Below, one piece after another: positions 6,932-14,561 of a stretch of 23,359 nt of DNA. How positions within the stretch are numbered: the first letter of the stretch is position 1; the number at the start of each line of letters is the position of its first letter. The position numbers and the translations under genes were made by a program. Below the pieces are notes generated by a model. The model was not told the origin of the DNA, did not search any database, and saw nothing but the letters and a program-made list of their open reading frames with translations. Origin of the DNA: Deinococcales bacterium (GTDB lineage Bacteria; Deinococcota; Deinococci; Deinococcales; JAAFIG01). The DNA lies in the NCBI GenBank assembly GCA_013298595.1, contig JAAFIG010000051.1, positions 1 through 23,359 on the forward strand, written 5' to 3'.

Positions 6932-8227
6932 GTGACTATATTTTGGCATTTGGTAATTTCTCGATTTGGTATCAAAATACGTCAGGCAGTAGTGAATCTC
7001 TGTGTTTTCTTTGGGGTAAAAAATTGGTTTTTATGGTCTGAATTCAATACAAAATGGGTTGGTCAAATCGTTGGTATTTTTGCGCTGTTTCTCTATGGCT
7101 CGAGTGGATTAGCCAGTACTAACCCACCGCCAAGATTGTATGCTCAGTGCAAAGTCACGCATTTTGGTACAGAGCAACACCGCTTCAATCTCGAGGCTCG
7201 AGGTGCTTGGTGGCGTAGCGCAACATTAGACACGCATTTAAAAGTGTTTCAAATTATTGTTTCTGACCCACAAACCCGTGCAGTACTGCAAACGCTTGAT
7301 GTGAAGGCTGGGCTTGTTGCTAAAAATTATTTTCATCATGTCTGTAATACCCAAGATACCAATGGTTGGACAATGCTCGAGTTGCCATTGCAATTTAAGA
7401 CTGTACAAACATGGATTTATAACCAAAATAAACGGGTTTGGCAGCATGGACAAAATCCGATTCCAAGCCGTCGATTTCAAACTTGGACATTGAACCCAAA
7501 GAAGAAAATCTGGCAAGGTGGCACCATTCGTCTCGAGCCACTAGAGTTGGTGCATCGCAGCTCAAAGTACCGTATGGCTGCTCGAGATTTACGTTTTGAA
7601 ACATGGGGTTATCTTGCCAAATCACCAAGTTCTGATGAAACCCATGTCGAACTGATTCGGGTATTAGACGCAAAAACCAATGAAGTGGTGCAGGATATGA
7701 TAGTGGATGCCTCACCTGTCACCGAAGCAGAATTAGACATTGGTGATTTCAATTTTGATGGCTATACCGATATTGGTATTATGCTATTTTTACCAGCCGC
7801 GCCAAATATCCCACATGCTTACTGGACGTATCAGCGACGCACTGGGCAATTTGTTCACGATGAGGTATTAAGTAAGATTACCTCGGCAGAATTTGATCAG
7901 AAAAAAAAGATTATTTCCGAGTTTTATCGTGCCAGTTGCTGTATTCATGGTGTGAATATCTACAAATATATTGCTGGTAAATTAACTTTGATCGAAAATA
8001 CTGATTTTGGTTTAACTGCGGATGGTAAAGATTATTGGACGCGTAGTTTATTGGTTGCTGGTAGCTTACAAGTTGTAGATGGTCGTCTCGAGTGGTTTAG
8101 CACTGATTGCAAGCGTTTTTTTCAGCAACGCAGTGTCCTCCGCCGAGGCAAGTTGCGTTTGGTGACCAATATCGCTCGAGCTACAACCAAAGCTGAACAA
8201 AAAGATTGTCGGGTTTTACCAAGATAA
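6932..8227 (+). CDS. Secreted protein with XAC2610-like C-terminal region
   Basis: A 431-aa protein of unknown function. After a basic N-terminus there is a hydrophobic segment at about residues 42-60 ending SSGLAS, consistent with a signal peptide or anchor; if so, the true start may lie downstream of the GTG at 6932 (which has AAGG seven bases upstream). The C-terminal half has GDFNFDGYTD (271-279) followed by a Pro/aromatic-rich stretch and YWTYQRRTGQFV. This pattern resembles proteins annotated as XAC2610-related or FG-GAP-like, where the Asp-rich loop may bind calcium. Tryptophan-rich repeats (QTWIYNQNKRVW, QTWTLNPKKKIW) occur near residues 152-190. Its stop overlaps the next ATG by one base (TAATG), so it is coupled to the glycosyltransferase. 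The family call is tentative. Confidence 0.75.
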   Translation: MTIFWHLVISRFGIKIRQAVVNLCVFFGVKNWFLWSEFNTKWVGQIVGIFALFLYGSSGLASTNPPPRLYAQCKVTHFGTEQHRFNLEARGAWWRSATLDTHLKVFQIIVSDPQTRAVLQTLDVKAGLVAKNYFHHVCNTQDTNGWTMLELPLQFKTVQTWIYNQNKRVWQHGQNPIPSRRFQTWTLNPKKKIWQGGTIRLEPLELVHRSSKYRMAARDLRFETWGYLAKSPSSDETHVELIRVLDAKTNEVVQDMIVDASPVTEAELDIGDFNFDGYTDIGIMLFLPAAPNIPHAYWTYQRRTGQFVHDEVLSKITSAEFDQKKKIISEFYRASCCIHGVNIYKYIAGKLTLIENTDFGLTADGKDYWTRSLLVAGSLQVVDGRLEWFSTDCKRFFQQRSVLRRGKLRLVTNIARATTKAEQKDCRVLPR

Positions 8228-9345
8228 TGAATCCACTCGAGATTGGTTATTTATTAGTGCAAGGTGGTTTAGCAGCTTTTGCTGTGATCAACAATTTTTT
8301 TTGGCATAACCTCGAGCCTAGTCAGGCGAATCACTTAAAAATTTCGATACTCATTCCAGCCCGTAATGAAGCCCGTAACCTCGAGCAATTACTGCCAAGT
8401 TTATTGGCTCAGGACGCTGCAAACCTCGAGATTCTTGTTTTAAATGATCGTTCCGAAGATGATACAAAAATGGTGCTTGAGCAATTTACTGATTCGCGTT
8501 TGCGGGTACTCGAGGGAACACAATTGCCTGATGGTTGGCTTGGTAAGAATTGGGCATGTCATCAACTTTCCTTAGTAGCCACAGGGCATATTCTGATTTT
8601 TACCGATGCTGATACACTTTGGCAATCATTTACCGCTAATGCCATTGCCGCGCAATTCGAGCAACGCAATGCAGATGCACTTTGTGCTTGGGCGGCGCAA
8701 ACAGTGACAGACCCAATCTCGAGATTAATTCAGCCTTTGCAGCAATGGAGTTTGCTGGCATTCCTCCCACTTTTTTTTGTGCCAATGCGGGCTTTTCCTG
8801 TGGCTGTGGCAGCCAATGGGCAGTGCTTGGCGTTCACTCGAGCTGCGTATAACCGTATTGGTGGGCATGAAGCAATAAAAAATAGCATCATCGAAGATAT
8901 GGCATTGGCTCGAGCTGTCAAACGCAGTGGTGGTAAATTTGTATTACTTAATGGTGCTCATGCCATTCGTACCAAAATGTATGCCAATAGCCAAGAAGCT
9001 TTTGCGGGGTACGCAAAAAATGTGTATCCCGCTTTTGGTGCCTCTCGAGCTGCTTTTTTTACGGCTACACTTTTTAATTTTTTAGTATATGTATTGCCGT
9101 GGTTGCTGTTGCCATTTTGGGATGTCGCACCATTGGCAATACTGGCATCCATGTTGGCTCGGGGAATTTCCGATCAGCGCAATCATTACAATCCACTGTG
9201 GACGTTGTTGCATCCGTTGGGTATTGCTGTTTGGGCAATAATTGGTTTTGAGAGTATGCAGCGTTTTGAAACGGGCAGAGTAACTTGGAAGGGGCGCGAG
9301 TACGATTTGCGCCAAACCAATAAAAACTCGAGTGACTTAAAATAA
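8227..9345 (+). CDS. Membrane family-2 glycosyltransferase (CrtQ/CruC-like)
   Basis: A 372-aa GT2 enzyme. It has an N-terminal hydrophobic helix (about 5-27), the nucleotide-sugar fold start ISILIPARNEARN (39-51), LNDRSEDDT (72-80) and the metal-binding DADT at 127-130. Then come an ED-containing segment (SIIEDMALARAVKRSGG) and at least two hydrophobic C-terminal helices. This arrangement is common in glycosyltransferases that act on carotenoids or hopanoids at the membrane. A carotenoid desaturase gene follows 345 bp downstream on the same strand, so a carotenoid glycosyltransferase is the best inference. I start it at the ATG at 8227 (TAATG overlap with the previous stop). Its stop codon lies inside the first 85-bp repeat. 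Confidence 0.85.
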   Translation: MNPLEIGYLLVQGGLAAFAVINNFFWHNLEPSQANHLKISILIPARNEARNLEQLLPSLLAQDAANLEILVLNDRSEDDTKMVLEQFTDSRLRVLEGTQLPDGWLGKNWACHQLSLVATGHILIFTDADTLWQSFTANAIAAQFEQRNADALCAWAAQTVTDPISRLIQPLQQWSLLAFLPLFFVPMRAFPVAVAANGQCLAFTRAAYNRIGGHEAIKNSIIEDMALARAVKRSGGKFVLLNGAHAIRTKMYANSQEAFAGYAKNVYPAFGASRAAFFTATLFNFLVYVLPWLLLPFWDVAPLAILASMLARGISDQRNHYNPLWTLLHPLGIAVWAIIGFESMQRFETGRVTWKGREYDLRQTNKNSSDLK

Positions 9346-9372
9346 AAATCGCGCCACTTCTGGGCGCTGATA
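9340..9372 (-). ncRNA. Putative tiny hairpin RNA or terminator, copy A
   Basis: Read on the minus strand, GCGCC, a 7-nt loop and GGCGC (9367-9351) are followed by GATTTTTATTTT, a typical rho-independent terminator. The predicted start from the promoter just upstream (9379-9407) is near 9372, so the transcript would be only about 33 nt: essentially the hairpin itself. It would be antisense to the last bases and stop codon of the glycosyltransferase. Predicted only; it could also simply stop antisense transcription. Confidence 0.4.
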
Positions 9373-9378
9373 AACAAA

Positions 9379-9407
9379 ATAGTAGCACACTATGCGTTAT
9401 GCGTCAA
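9379..9407 (-). promoter_or_regulatory. Sigma70-type promoter on the minus strand, copy A
   Basis: TTGACG (9407-9402), 17-bp spacer, TACTAT (9384-9379). The tandem heptamer ACGCATAACGCATA runs from the -35 into the spacer, and another GCATA lies upstream of the -35, which could be operator half-sites. No gene follows; only the hairpin/U-tract does. In copy B the spacer is partly divergent yet both hexamers and the spacing are kept, which supports a real promoter. Confidence 0.5.
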
Positions 9408-9513
9408 GACTATGCACTCGAGGGTAGTGCTGAACAGCAAAAAACAATTTGGAAAGCACCAAAAACCCGAAATAAACTTAGAAATCTCCTAAAGCATCCA
9501 ATGGACTCAGCGG

Positions 9514-9519
9514 TATACT
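9514..9519 (+). promoter_or_regulatory. -10 box of leaderless promoter before the micro-ORF and desaturase
   Basis: TATACT is followed by exactly 7 nt and then ATG at 9527, the same spacing as the leaderless genes in this window. It is the best plus-strand promoter candidate upstream of the carotenoid desaturase gene. The transcript would run through repeat copy B before reaching the desaturase start. Confidence 0.45.
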
Positions 9520-9526
9520 AAAACAT

Positions 9527-9559
9527 ATGACTCGACAAAACTCTGAAGGTATAAAATAA
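9527..9559 (+). CDS. Possible 10-codon leader ORF
   Basis: ATG to TAA encodes MTRQNSEGIK. The ATG has the window's leaderless architecture (TATACT plus 7 nt). Its TAA occupies the same position in repeat copy B as the glycosyltransferase stop does in copy A. This could be a leader peptide for the desaturase mRNA, or a remnant created when a gene end plus the 85-bp repeat was duplicated. It is too short to judge by composition. The gap 9346-9680 holds otherwise only the two repeats. Confidence 0.25.
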   Translation: MTRQNSEGIK

Positions 9560-9586
9560 AAATCGCGCCACTTCTGGGCGCTGATA
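9554..9586 (-). ncRNA. Putative tiny hairpin RNA or terminator, copy B
   Basis: Same GCGCC/GGCGC hairpin (9581-9565) and U-rich tail as copy A, preceded by a minus-strand promoter. The predicted RNA of about 33 nt would be antisense to the end of the 10-codon ORF and to the desaturase mRNA leader. Predicted only. Confidence 0.4.
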
Positions 9587-9592
9587 AGAAAT

Positions 9593-9621
9593 AGTGTATC
9601 ACGGTATGCGTTATGCGTCAA
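9593..9621 (-). promoter_or_regulatory. Sigma70-type promoter on the minus strand, copy B
   Basis: TTGACG (9621-9616), 17-bp spacer, TACACT (9598-9593). The spacer half next to the -10 differs from copy A, but both hexamers and their distance are preserved. Confidence 0.5.
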
Positions 9622-9689
9622 GTATATGCACTCGAGACCGTGCCAGACGGAAAAATTTCGCTCGAGTGATGAGATAAAAGGTGTTAAGT

Positions 9690-11201
9690 GTGAATGTCAT
9701 TGTGGTGGGTGCAGGGGTTGGTGGGTTAAGTGCAGCCATTCGATTGGCGGCAAAAGGTGTATCAGTACGGGTCCTAGAGCGATTACCTCGAGCTGGTGGC
9801 AAATTGAATCTGCTCGAGGATGCTGGATACCGCTTTGATACGGGTCCAAGTTTAGTCACACTGCCTTGGGTATTTGAAGATTTGTTTGCTGCCGCGGGCG
9901 AGAAATTATCAGATTGGCTTGAGTTGATTCGGCTTGAGCCTGTGTGCAGGTATTTTTATGCAGATGGTACAGGTTTTGATGCTAGCGCTGATATGCCAAC
10001 TATGATGGAGAATCTCGAGGCGTTCAGTATAGGTGCTGGCGAGGATTTCAATGCTTTTTTTGGTCATGCGGCTCGGGCATGGCGTGGTAGTCGTAAAGCA
10101 TTTTTAGAAAGTAGTATCTCGAGTCCACTGGATTTTATTCGTGATGGAATTCCGTGGACAGATTTAACCGCTTTGCTGCCCATACCAACACTGCATGGTT
10201 TAGCCAAACGTTACTTCAAAGACCCACGTTTGCAACAATTTATTGGACGTTATGCAACCTACACTGGCTCAAGTCCGTATCGTGCTCCTGGTACCCTAAG
10301 TACAGTGTTGTACTCCGAGTATGCGTATGGGGCTTGGTATGTACGTGGAGGCTTGTATTCAATAGCTCAGGCGCTCGAGAAACTTGCACGAAAATTAGGA
10401 GTGGAATTTTATTTTGATACGACTGTGCAAAAAATTCTGCTCGAGGACACCACACCATTTATTTTACCCGATAGAAAAACCTGTGCTGTCGAAGCAGTCC
10501 AACTCGAGGATGGGCAAATTCTTGTCTGTGATGCGATTGTTTGCAATGCCGATGCGGCGCATTTGTACGAGCATTTACTCGAGAAAAACCTTGATCCTCG
10601 AAAACAAAAACTCGAGCCGAGCATTTCTGGGTTTGTGATGTTGTTGGGTGTGCAAGGCAAAACCACAGGTTTAGAGCATCATAATATTTTCTTTTCAAGC
10701 GATTATCAAAAAGAGTTTCAACAAATATTCTCGGAATTACAACCTGCTTCTGAACCAACCATCTATGTTTGTATCTCGAGCAAATCCGATACCACCCAAG
10801 CACCACCTGATTGCGAGAATTGGTTTATTTTGGTCAATGCACCACCCACAGGCAAAATGGATTGGCAAAGTGAAGCCTCTGGGTACGCAGCCCGAATTCT
10901 CGAGTTACTGGCAAAGCGTGGTTTTGATATTCGTGAACGTATTCAAGTGCAGTATATTGTCACACCCACCGATCTCGAGAATACGTATTTAACGCATCGT
11001 GGTGGGATTTATGGCAGCAGCAGCAACACAGTCTCGAGTGCGTTTTTACGCCCACAAAACCGTAGTCAAACCGTGCAGGGTTTGTACCTTGCAACAGGTA
11101 GTGCTCATCCTGGTGGTGGATTACCATTGGTCATGCTTTCGGGCAAACTGGCAGCCAATGCTTTGCTCGAGGATTTTAAAGTAAATGAAGCGCAGTCTTA
11201 G
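9690..11201 (+). CDS. Carotenoid desaturase, CrtI/CrtD family
   Basis: A 503-aa FAD-dependent phytoene-desaturase-type enzyme. The N-terminal dinucleotide motif GAGVGG is at residues 7-12 and is followed by RAGGKLNLLEDAGYRFDTGP, diagnostic of the family. The C-terminal FAD-binding segment contains HPGGGLPLVMLSG at 473-485. That C-terminal form is closer to what I recall for 3,4-desaturases (CrtD) than for classical CrtI, but this cannot be settled by eye. I prefer GTG at 9690 (AAAGG seven bases upstream, protein starting MNVIVVGAG) over GTG at 9681. Together with the upstream GT2 gene it suggests synthesis of a glycosylated carotenoid. The 3' end overlaps the convergent amidohydrolase gene by 26 bp. 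Confidence 0.92.
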   Translation: MNVIVVGAGVGGLSAAIRLAAKGVSVRVLERLPRAGGKLNLLEDAGYRFDTGPSLVTLPWVFEDLFAAAGEKLSDWLELIRLEPVCRYFYADGTGFDASADMPTMMENLEAFSIGAGEDFNAFFGHAARAWRGSRKAFLESSISSPLDFIRDGIPWTDLTALLPIPTLHGLAKRYFKDPRLQQFIGRYATYTGSSPYRAPGTLSTVLYSEYAYGAWYVRGGLYSIAQALEKLARKLGVEFYFDTTVQKILLEDTTPFILPDRKTCAVEAVQLEDGQILVCDAIVCNADAAHLYEHLLEKNLDPRKQKLEPSISGFVMLLGVQGKTTGLEHHNIFFSSDYQKEFQQIFSELQPASEPTIYVCISSKSDTTQAPPDCENWFILVNAPPTGKMDWQSEASGYAARILELLAKRGFDIRERIQVQYIVTPTDLENTYLTHRGGIYGSSSNTVSSAFLRPQNRSQTVQGLYLATGSAHPGGGLPLVMLSGKLAANALLEDFKVNEAQS

Positions 11202-12312
11202 CCAGCAAAGCAGCGCCAATCGGTAAAATATCTTCGTGGCAGCGCACCATCGAGTGATGCAAACCGTATTGCTTGAAACCTGTTACGCTCGAGCCAAGCA
11301 TGGCGTAAGCGCTGGGAATTTGTTGTGAGATATAAGCAAAATCTTCGACTCCAAGACTTGGTTCGATGGTTTGAATACTCAGCCCAAGCTCGAGTGCTGT
11401 GTTTTTCAGGGCTGCATTAATACTGGGGTTGTTGAAAGTGCTGGGTAGAATCGGTGTGGCAATAAATTCGAGCGTTGCACCATGGGCTGTTGCAATACCT
11501 TTAGCTATTTGCTCGAGGCGTTGCTGTAAGTTCTGGGCAGTGCTGAGTTTCATGGCTCGAATCGTGCCGCGCAGGATTAGTTCGTCGGCTACAATATTTT
11601 CGGCTCTGCCGCCTTGTATCACACCAAAACTGACCACACCAGCATCGAGTGGGGCAACATACCGACTGACCAGTGTTTGGGCTTGCAAAACAATACTCGA
11701 GCCAATGACAATAGCATCTATGCCACGCTCGGGTTCAGCTCCTGCATGTGCTGACAACCCATGCACCACAATTTTAAAATCTAAGCAGCAGCCCATGATT
11801 TCGGCATCACACATACCAAGAACACCCACAGCTAAACTTGGTTCGTTATGCAAAGCAACAGCTGCATCCACACCTGTATACGCACCAGCCTCGAGCATTC
11901 GTTGTGCACCTGATTTCAGGTCTGGGTCGTCGCCATGACTTTCCTCGGCAGGTTGAAAAACCAAACGAATAGTGCCTGAAAAACTTTCCTCCATCAGTAA
12001 ACGTGCCGCGCCAATTAGCATGGTGGTGTGCGAATCATGACCACAAGCGTGCATTTTACCAGCTTCAAGACTGGCATAATCTAAACCTGTTTGCTCGAGA
12101 ATTGGTAAGGCATCCATATCGGCACGCAAAGCAATGGTTTTACCGCTGCCTCGGACAATATCAGCAATCACACCTGTTCGCGCAATACCCGTTTTTGGTG
12201 TTAAACCAAGGGCAGTTAATTCTCGGGTTACCACTGCCGCTGTGCGGATTTCTTGGTAACACAATTCTGGGTGTTGGTGTAAATCACGATAAATTTCGGT
12301 CAGACTGAGCAT
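11176..12312 (-). CDS. M20-family amidohydrolase (aminoacylase/hippurate hydrolase-like)
   Basis: A 378-aa metallohydrolase of the M20D group, which cleaves N-acyl amino acids or related amides. RADMDALP is at 63-70, the HACGHDSH metal/catalytic motif at 88-95, the PAEES motif with the general-base Glu at 121-125, ALHNEP at 153-158, and the dimerisation domain is in the middle. The length is normal and all expected metal ligands are visible. The ATG at 12312 has no Shine-Dalgarno but TAGACT lies 6 nt upstream (leaderless type). It also follows the 97-aa gene by 21 bp, so it may be transcribed both alone and with that gene. The substrate is unknown. Its 3' end overlaps the desaturase gene tail to tail. 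Confidence 0.92.
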   Translation of the reverse strand: MLSLTEIYRDLHQHPELCYQEIRTAAVVTRELTALGLTPKTGIARTGVIADIVRGSGKTIALRADMDALPILEQTGLDYASLEAGKMHACGHDSHTTMLIGAARLLMEESFSGTIRLVFQPAEESHGDDPDLKSGAQRMLEAGAYTGVDAAVALHNEPSLAVGVLGMCDAEIMGCCLDFKIVVHGLSAHAGAEPERGIDAIVIGSSIVLQAQTLVSRYVAPLDAGVVSFGVIQGGRAENIVADELILRGTIRAMKLSTAQNLQQRLEQIAKGIATAHGATLEFIATPILPSTFNNPSINAALKNTALELGLSIQTIEPSLGVEDFAYISQQIPSAYAMLGSSVTGFKQYGLHHSMVRCHEDILPIGAALLAKTALHLL

Positions 12313-12318
12313 GAAGTT

Positions 12319-12324
12319 AGTCTA
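12319..12324 (-). promoter_or_regulatory. -10 box of leaderless promoter (M20 amidohydrolase)
   Basis: TAGACT, then AACTTC, then ATG on the minus strand. It lies in the 21-bp gap after the 97-aa gene, giving the amidohydrolase a possible promoter of its own. Confidence 0.45.
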
Positions 12325-12333
12325 TACCAAAGC

Positions 12334-12627
12334 TCATACCTGAATTGGTGTGCTGTTTTGTGGTTCATGGATGTATAACAAAGCTGTCTCGAGTCGTAAG
12401 GCTTCTATTTGTTTAAACCATTTGTCTGGCTCGAGATGGTCTTGGCTGGTTTCTAAGTCCAGAAGTTGTGTGTGTAATCGGCGTTGCCTATTGCTGGGGC
12501 GTGTGCGTTGTAAGGTTAAACGAATCTCGAGGAGCACATCGAGACTGCGATGTTGTGATGCCTTGAGGGTCGGTTGGGCTTCAACTGTCAACATAGACAA
12601 AAAGTGTAGTCTTTCTGGAGTGAGCAA
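12334..12627 (-). CDS. Hypothetical protein, 97 aa
   Basis: Unrecognised. The translation is rich in Leu, Arg and Glu with heptad-like spacing (SLDVLLEIRLTLQRTRPS, RRLHTQLLDLETSQDHLE, WFKQIEALRLETALLYI), suggesting helices that may pair. The longest reading uses TTG at 12627; ATG at 12594 would give an 86-aa protein. Neither has a clear ribosome site; a TACACT lies 10 nt before the TTG. The opposite-strand ORF over the same bases reads as Ser/Arg/Cys-rich noise, so the minus strand is the better choice. It sits 21 bp before the amidohydrolase start. The 149 bp between it and the next gene contain a small GGAAA-CA-TTTCC palindrome at 12649-12660. Confidence 0.5.
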   Translation of the reverse strand: MLTPERLHFLSMLTVEAQPTLKASQHRSLDVLLEIRLTLQRTRPSNRQRRLHTQLLDLETSQDHLEPDKWFKQIEALRLETALLYIHEPQNSTPIQV

Positions 12628-12776
12628 GCTGCAACTTAGTGTACAGTTGGAAACATTTCCGTAGTTTTTAGGATTGTAATATTGAACACGTACTTCGGGA
12701 GAGGGTGTTACAAAGATATTTCTTGTACAATTATAGACTCAAGATAGTAAAGTTGCGCTTGAACTTCGGGGTTTTT

Positions 12777-14525
12777 GTGTCAGATATTGCTGAACAACTT
12801 GTAGAAACCACCGAACCAGATCAGCGTTTAACGCTGTTACTACAACTGGCTGATAGCCAAATATTCTCGAATCCACAACAAAGTATTGTCTACGCAAAAG
12901 AAGCTGCCAGTATCGCCGAACAACACCCCAGTCAAAGTTTAGCTTTGGCTCGAGCTTGGCGTTTGCAAGCAGGTGCTAATGTCATGCTTTCCGAATACGA
13001 AATAGCAGTGCAGTTTGCATTTGCAGCAGAACAAATTTGTATGACCCATAACGATTTAGGTTTACTGCGTGAATGTATCAATGTTCGTGGTTTAGCTCGG
13101 CTCGAGCAAGGCAAACTTGCAGAGGCACTGCAATTATTTGAATCTGCCCTCGATATTGCTGAACGCGATAACAACCGTGCAGGACAAGGCAGCGCACTGC
13201 ATAACATCGCCATTATTTATAAAGAATTCGCCGATCACGAACGGGCTTTAGAATTTAATCTACGTAATTTAGAATTACAGCGCGAACTTGGTAATACACG
13301 TTTGGTTGTGTTGTCGCTGAATTCGGTAGGACTCGCTTTACTGGAAGAAGCCGAAACAAACACAGATTTTGCCGAACAACAAAAATTATTAGAACAATCG
13401 CATCAGTATTTTACCGAAGCCCTCGAGTTACACGACCCAAATGATTTACAAATCAAAGCCGCACTGCATAACAATATTGGTAGTGTTTACTTAACGTGGC
13501 AACAACCACAACGTGCTTTAGACTTTTTTGCTACGCAACTCGAAATAACTCGGCGGCTTGGTAATGCCCGAGGTATTGCAGGCAGCATTGCCGATACCGC
13601 TCGAGCAAAAATGCAGCTTGGTCATATTGATGAGGCATTATTGCAGTTTCAAGAAGCCCAAACCATGTTTGAGCATTTAGATTTAAAAGACGAATTATTT
13701 AAGTTGCACCGTGATTACTCAACTGCCCTCGAGCAAGCTGGGCAAATCGCATTGGCATTTGAGCATTTTAAGCAATTCCATGCTTTAGAAAGTGTTGTTA
13801 AATCGCAAAGTGCTCAGCAACATGTTCATGCCATCAGTGCTCGTTTTGACCTCGAGAAAGCACAGATGGAAACAGAAATTCAGCGTTTACGCAGCGAAGA
13901 ACTCGAGATGCTGGTGCAACAACGCACCTCAGAAGTTGCAGCTACACAATTTGAAATGCTCGAAAGACTAGCGAGTGCTGTTGAACTGCGTGATTTTACA
14001 ACAGGTAAGCATGTACGGCGCGTTTCGGAGTACAGTGCTGCGGTGGCAGCCCGCTTAGGAGTCTCGAGCCATGAAGTGCATTTGTTGCGTTCGGCTGCTC
14101 AGTTACATGATATTGGAAAAATTGGTATTGCTGATTCGATTTTACAAAAACCAGGTCAGTTAAGTGCCAGCGAATGGGAGATCATGAAAACCCATACCGA
14201 AATTGGGGCAATGATGCTGGCAGATAGTCAGTTGCCTGTTTTGCAAATGGCAAGAGAAATTGCGATAAGTCACCATGAACGTTTTGATGGTACAGGTTAT
14301 CCATTTGGTTTAACTGCCCAAGCGATTCCGCTGATGGGTCGAATTGTGGCAATTGTGGATGTTTTTGATGCGTTAATCAGCAGCCGACCCTATAAAGCTG
14401 CTTGGACTCGAGAAGCAGCCATCGCCGAGATTCAACAGTCTAGTGGCTCACATTTTGATCCAATGGTGGTCAAGGCTTTTATTGAAGTATTACACAGCGA
14501 ATCAGTTGACATGCAGGTCACATAA
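12777..14525 (+). CDS. TPR-repeat protein with C-terminal HD-GYP domain (cyclic-di-GMP phosphodiesterase)
   Basis: A protein of about 582 aa. The first 360 residues are tandem TPR-like helical pairs with alternating Ala, Leu, Tyr and Gly/Asn positions, for example around GLARLEQGKLAEALQLFESA and GSALHNIAIIYKEFADHERA. A short coiled coil (DLEKAQMETEIQRLRSEELE) then links to an HD-GYP domain. HDIGKIGI starts at residue 444 and HHERFDGTGYP spans 499-509, so the metal-binding and GYP residues are intact and hydrolysis of cyclic-di-GMP is expected. There is no receiver domain and no membrane segment: the TPR part is the probable sensor or docking module. The GTG at 12777 is preferred because the upstream extension looks non-coding, but no ribosome site confirms it. 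Confidence 0.85.
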   Translation: MSDIAEQLVETTEPDQRLTLLLQLADSQIFSNPQQSIVYAKEAASIAEQHPSQSLALARAWRLQAGANVMLSEYEIAVQFAFAAEQICMTHNDLGLLRECINVRGLARLEQGKLAEALQLFESALDIAERDNNRAGQGSALHNIAIIYKEFADHERALEFNLRNLELQRELGNTRLVVLSLNSVGLALLEEAETNTDFAEQQKLLEQSHQYFTEALELHDPNDLQIKAALHNNIGSVYLTWQQPQRALDFFATQLEITRRLGNARGIAGSIADTARAKMQLGHIDEALLQFQEAQTMFEHLDLKDELFKLHRDYSTALEQAGQIALAFEHFKQFHALESVVKSQSAQQHVHAISARFDLEKAQMETEIQRLRSEELEMLVQQRTSEVAATQFEMLERLASAVELRDFTTGKHVRRVSEYSAAVAARLGVSSHEVHLLRSAAQLHDIGKIGIADSILQKPGQLSASEWEIMKTHTEIGAMMLADSQLPVLQMAREIAISHHERFDGTGYPFGLTAQAIPLMGRIVAIVDVFDALISSRPYKAAWTREAAIAEIQQSSGSHFDPMVVKAFIEVLHSESVDMQVT

Positions 14526-14561
14526 TTGCAGTAAACTACTGACAGTTTCAAAGGAGGATGT

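Larger units (their letters stand above)
9338..9422. repeat. 85-bp direct repeat, copy A
   Basis: Exactly 214 bp from copy B (9552-9636) with no length change. Three blocks are identical: the first 36 bp (AT-rich start plus GCGCC/GGCGC hairpin), the 18 bp TATGCGTTATGCGTCAAG, and the 12 bp TATGCACTCGAG. The 17 bp between hairpin and second block differ a great deal. The copy begins inside the glycosyltransferase stop region, and the same TAA (9343-9345) is that gene's stop codon. Confidence 0.9.
9552..9636. repeat. 85-bp direct repeat, copy B
   Basis: Second copy of the 9338-9422 unit. The hairpin block, the heptamer block and the final TATGCACTCGAG are identical. Flanking the heptamers, copy B has CACGGT...ACCGTG where copy A has AGCAC...GTGCT, so both copies can close a stem although the sequences differ. 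This looks like compensatory change and hints at a folded structure. It ends 53 bp before the preferred desaturase start. Confidence 0.9.

Noticed and set aside
9351-9367. Plus-strand terminator for the glycosyltransferase gene
   Set aside because: The hairpin is there, but on the plus strand it is followed by GATAAACAAAAT with no T-run; the U-tract exists only on the minus strand.
9186-9388. Minus-strand ORFs of 63-104 codons over the end of the glycosyltransferase gene
   Set aside because: They lie opposite a well-supported gene, have no ribosome site and no family signature. The part that crosses the 85-bp repeat reads through the hairpin and U-tract, which is better explained as an RNA structure.
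9338-9636. The 85-bp repeats as ends of an insertion sequence or integron sites
   Set aside because: They are direct, not inverted; only 129 bp with no transposase lie between them; and no target duplication is seen at their borders.
12649-12660. Palindrome GGAAA-CA-TTTCC as an operator for the HD-GYP or 97-aa gene
   Set aside because: Five-base arms occur by chance often enough in 23 kb, and no second copy was found nearby.
12350-12664. Plus-strand ORF of 104 codons opposite the 97-aa gene
   Set aside because: Its translation is rich in Ser, Arg and Cys without secondary-structure pattern, and it would run into the divergent promoter region; the minus-strand reading is more protein-like and fits the neighbouring gene's orientation.
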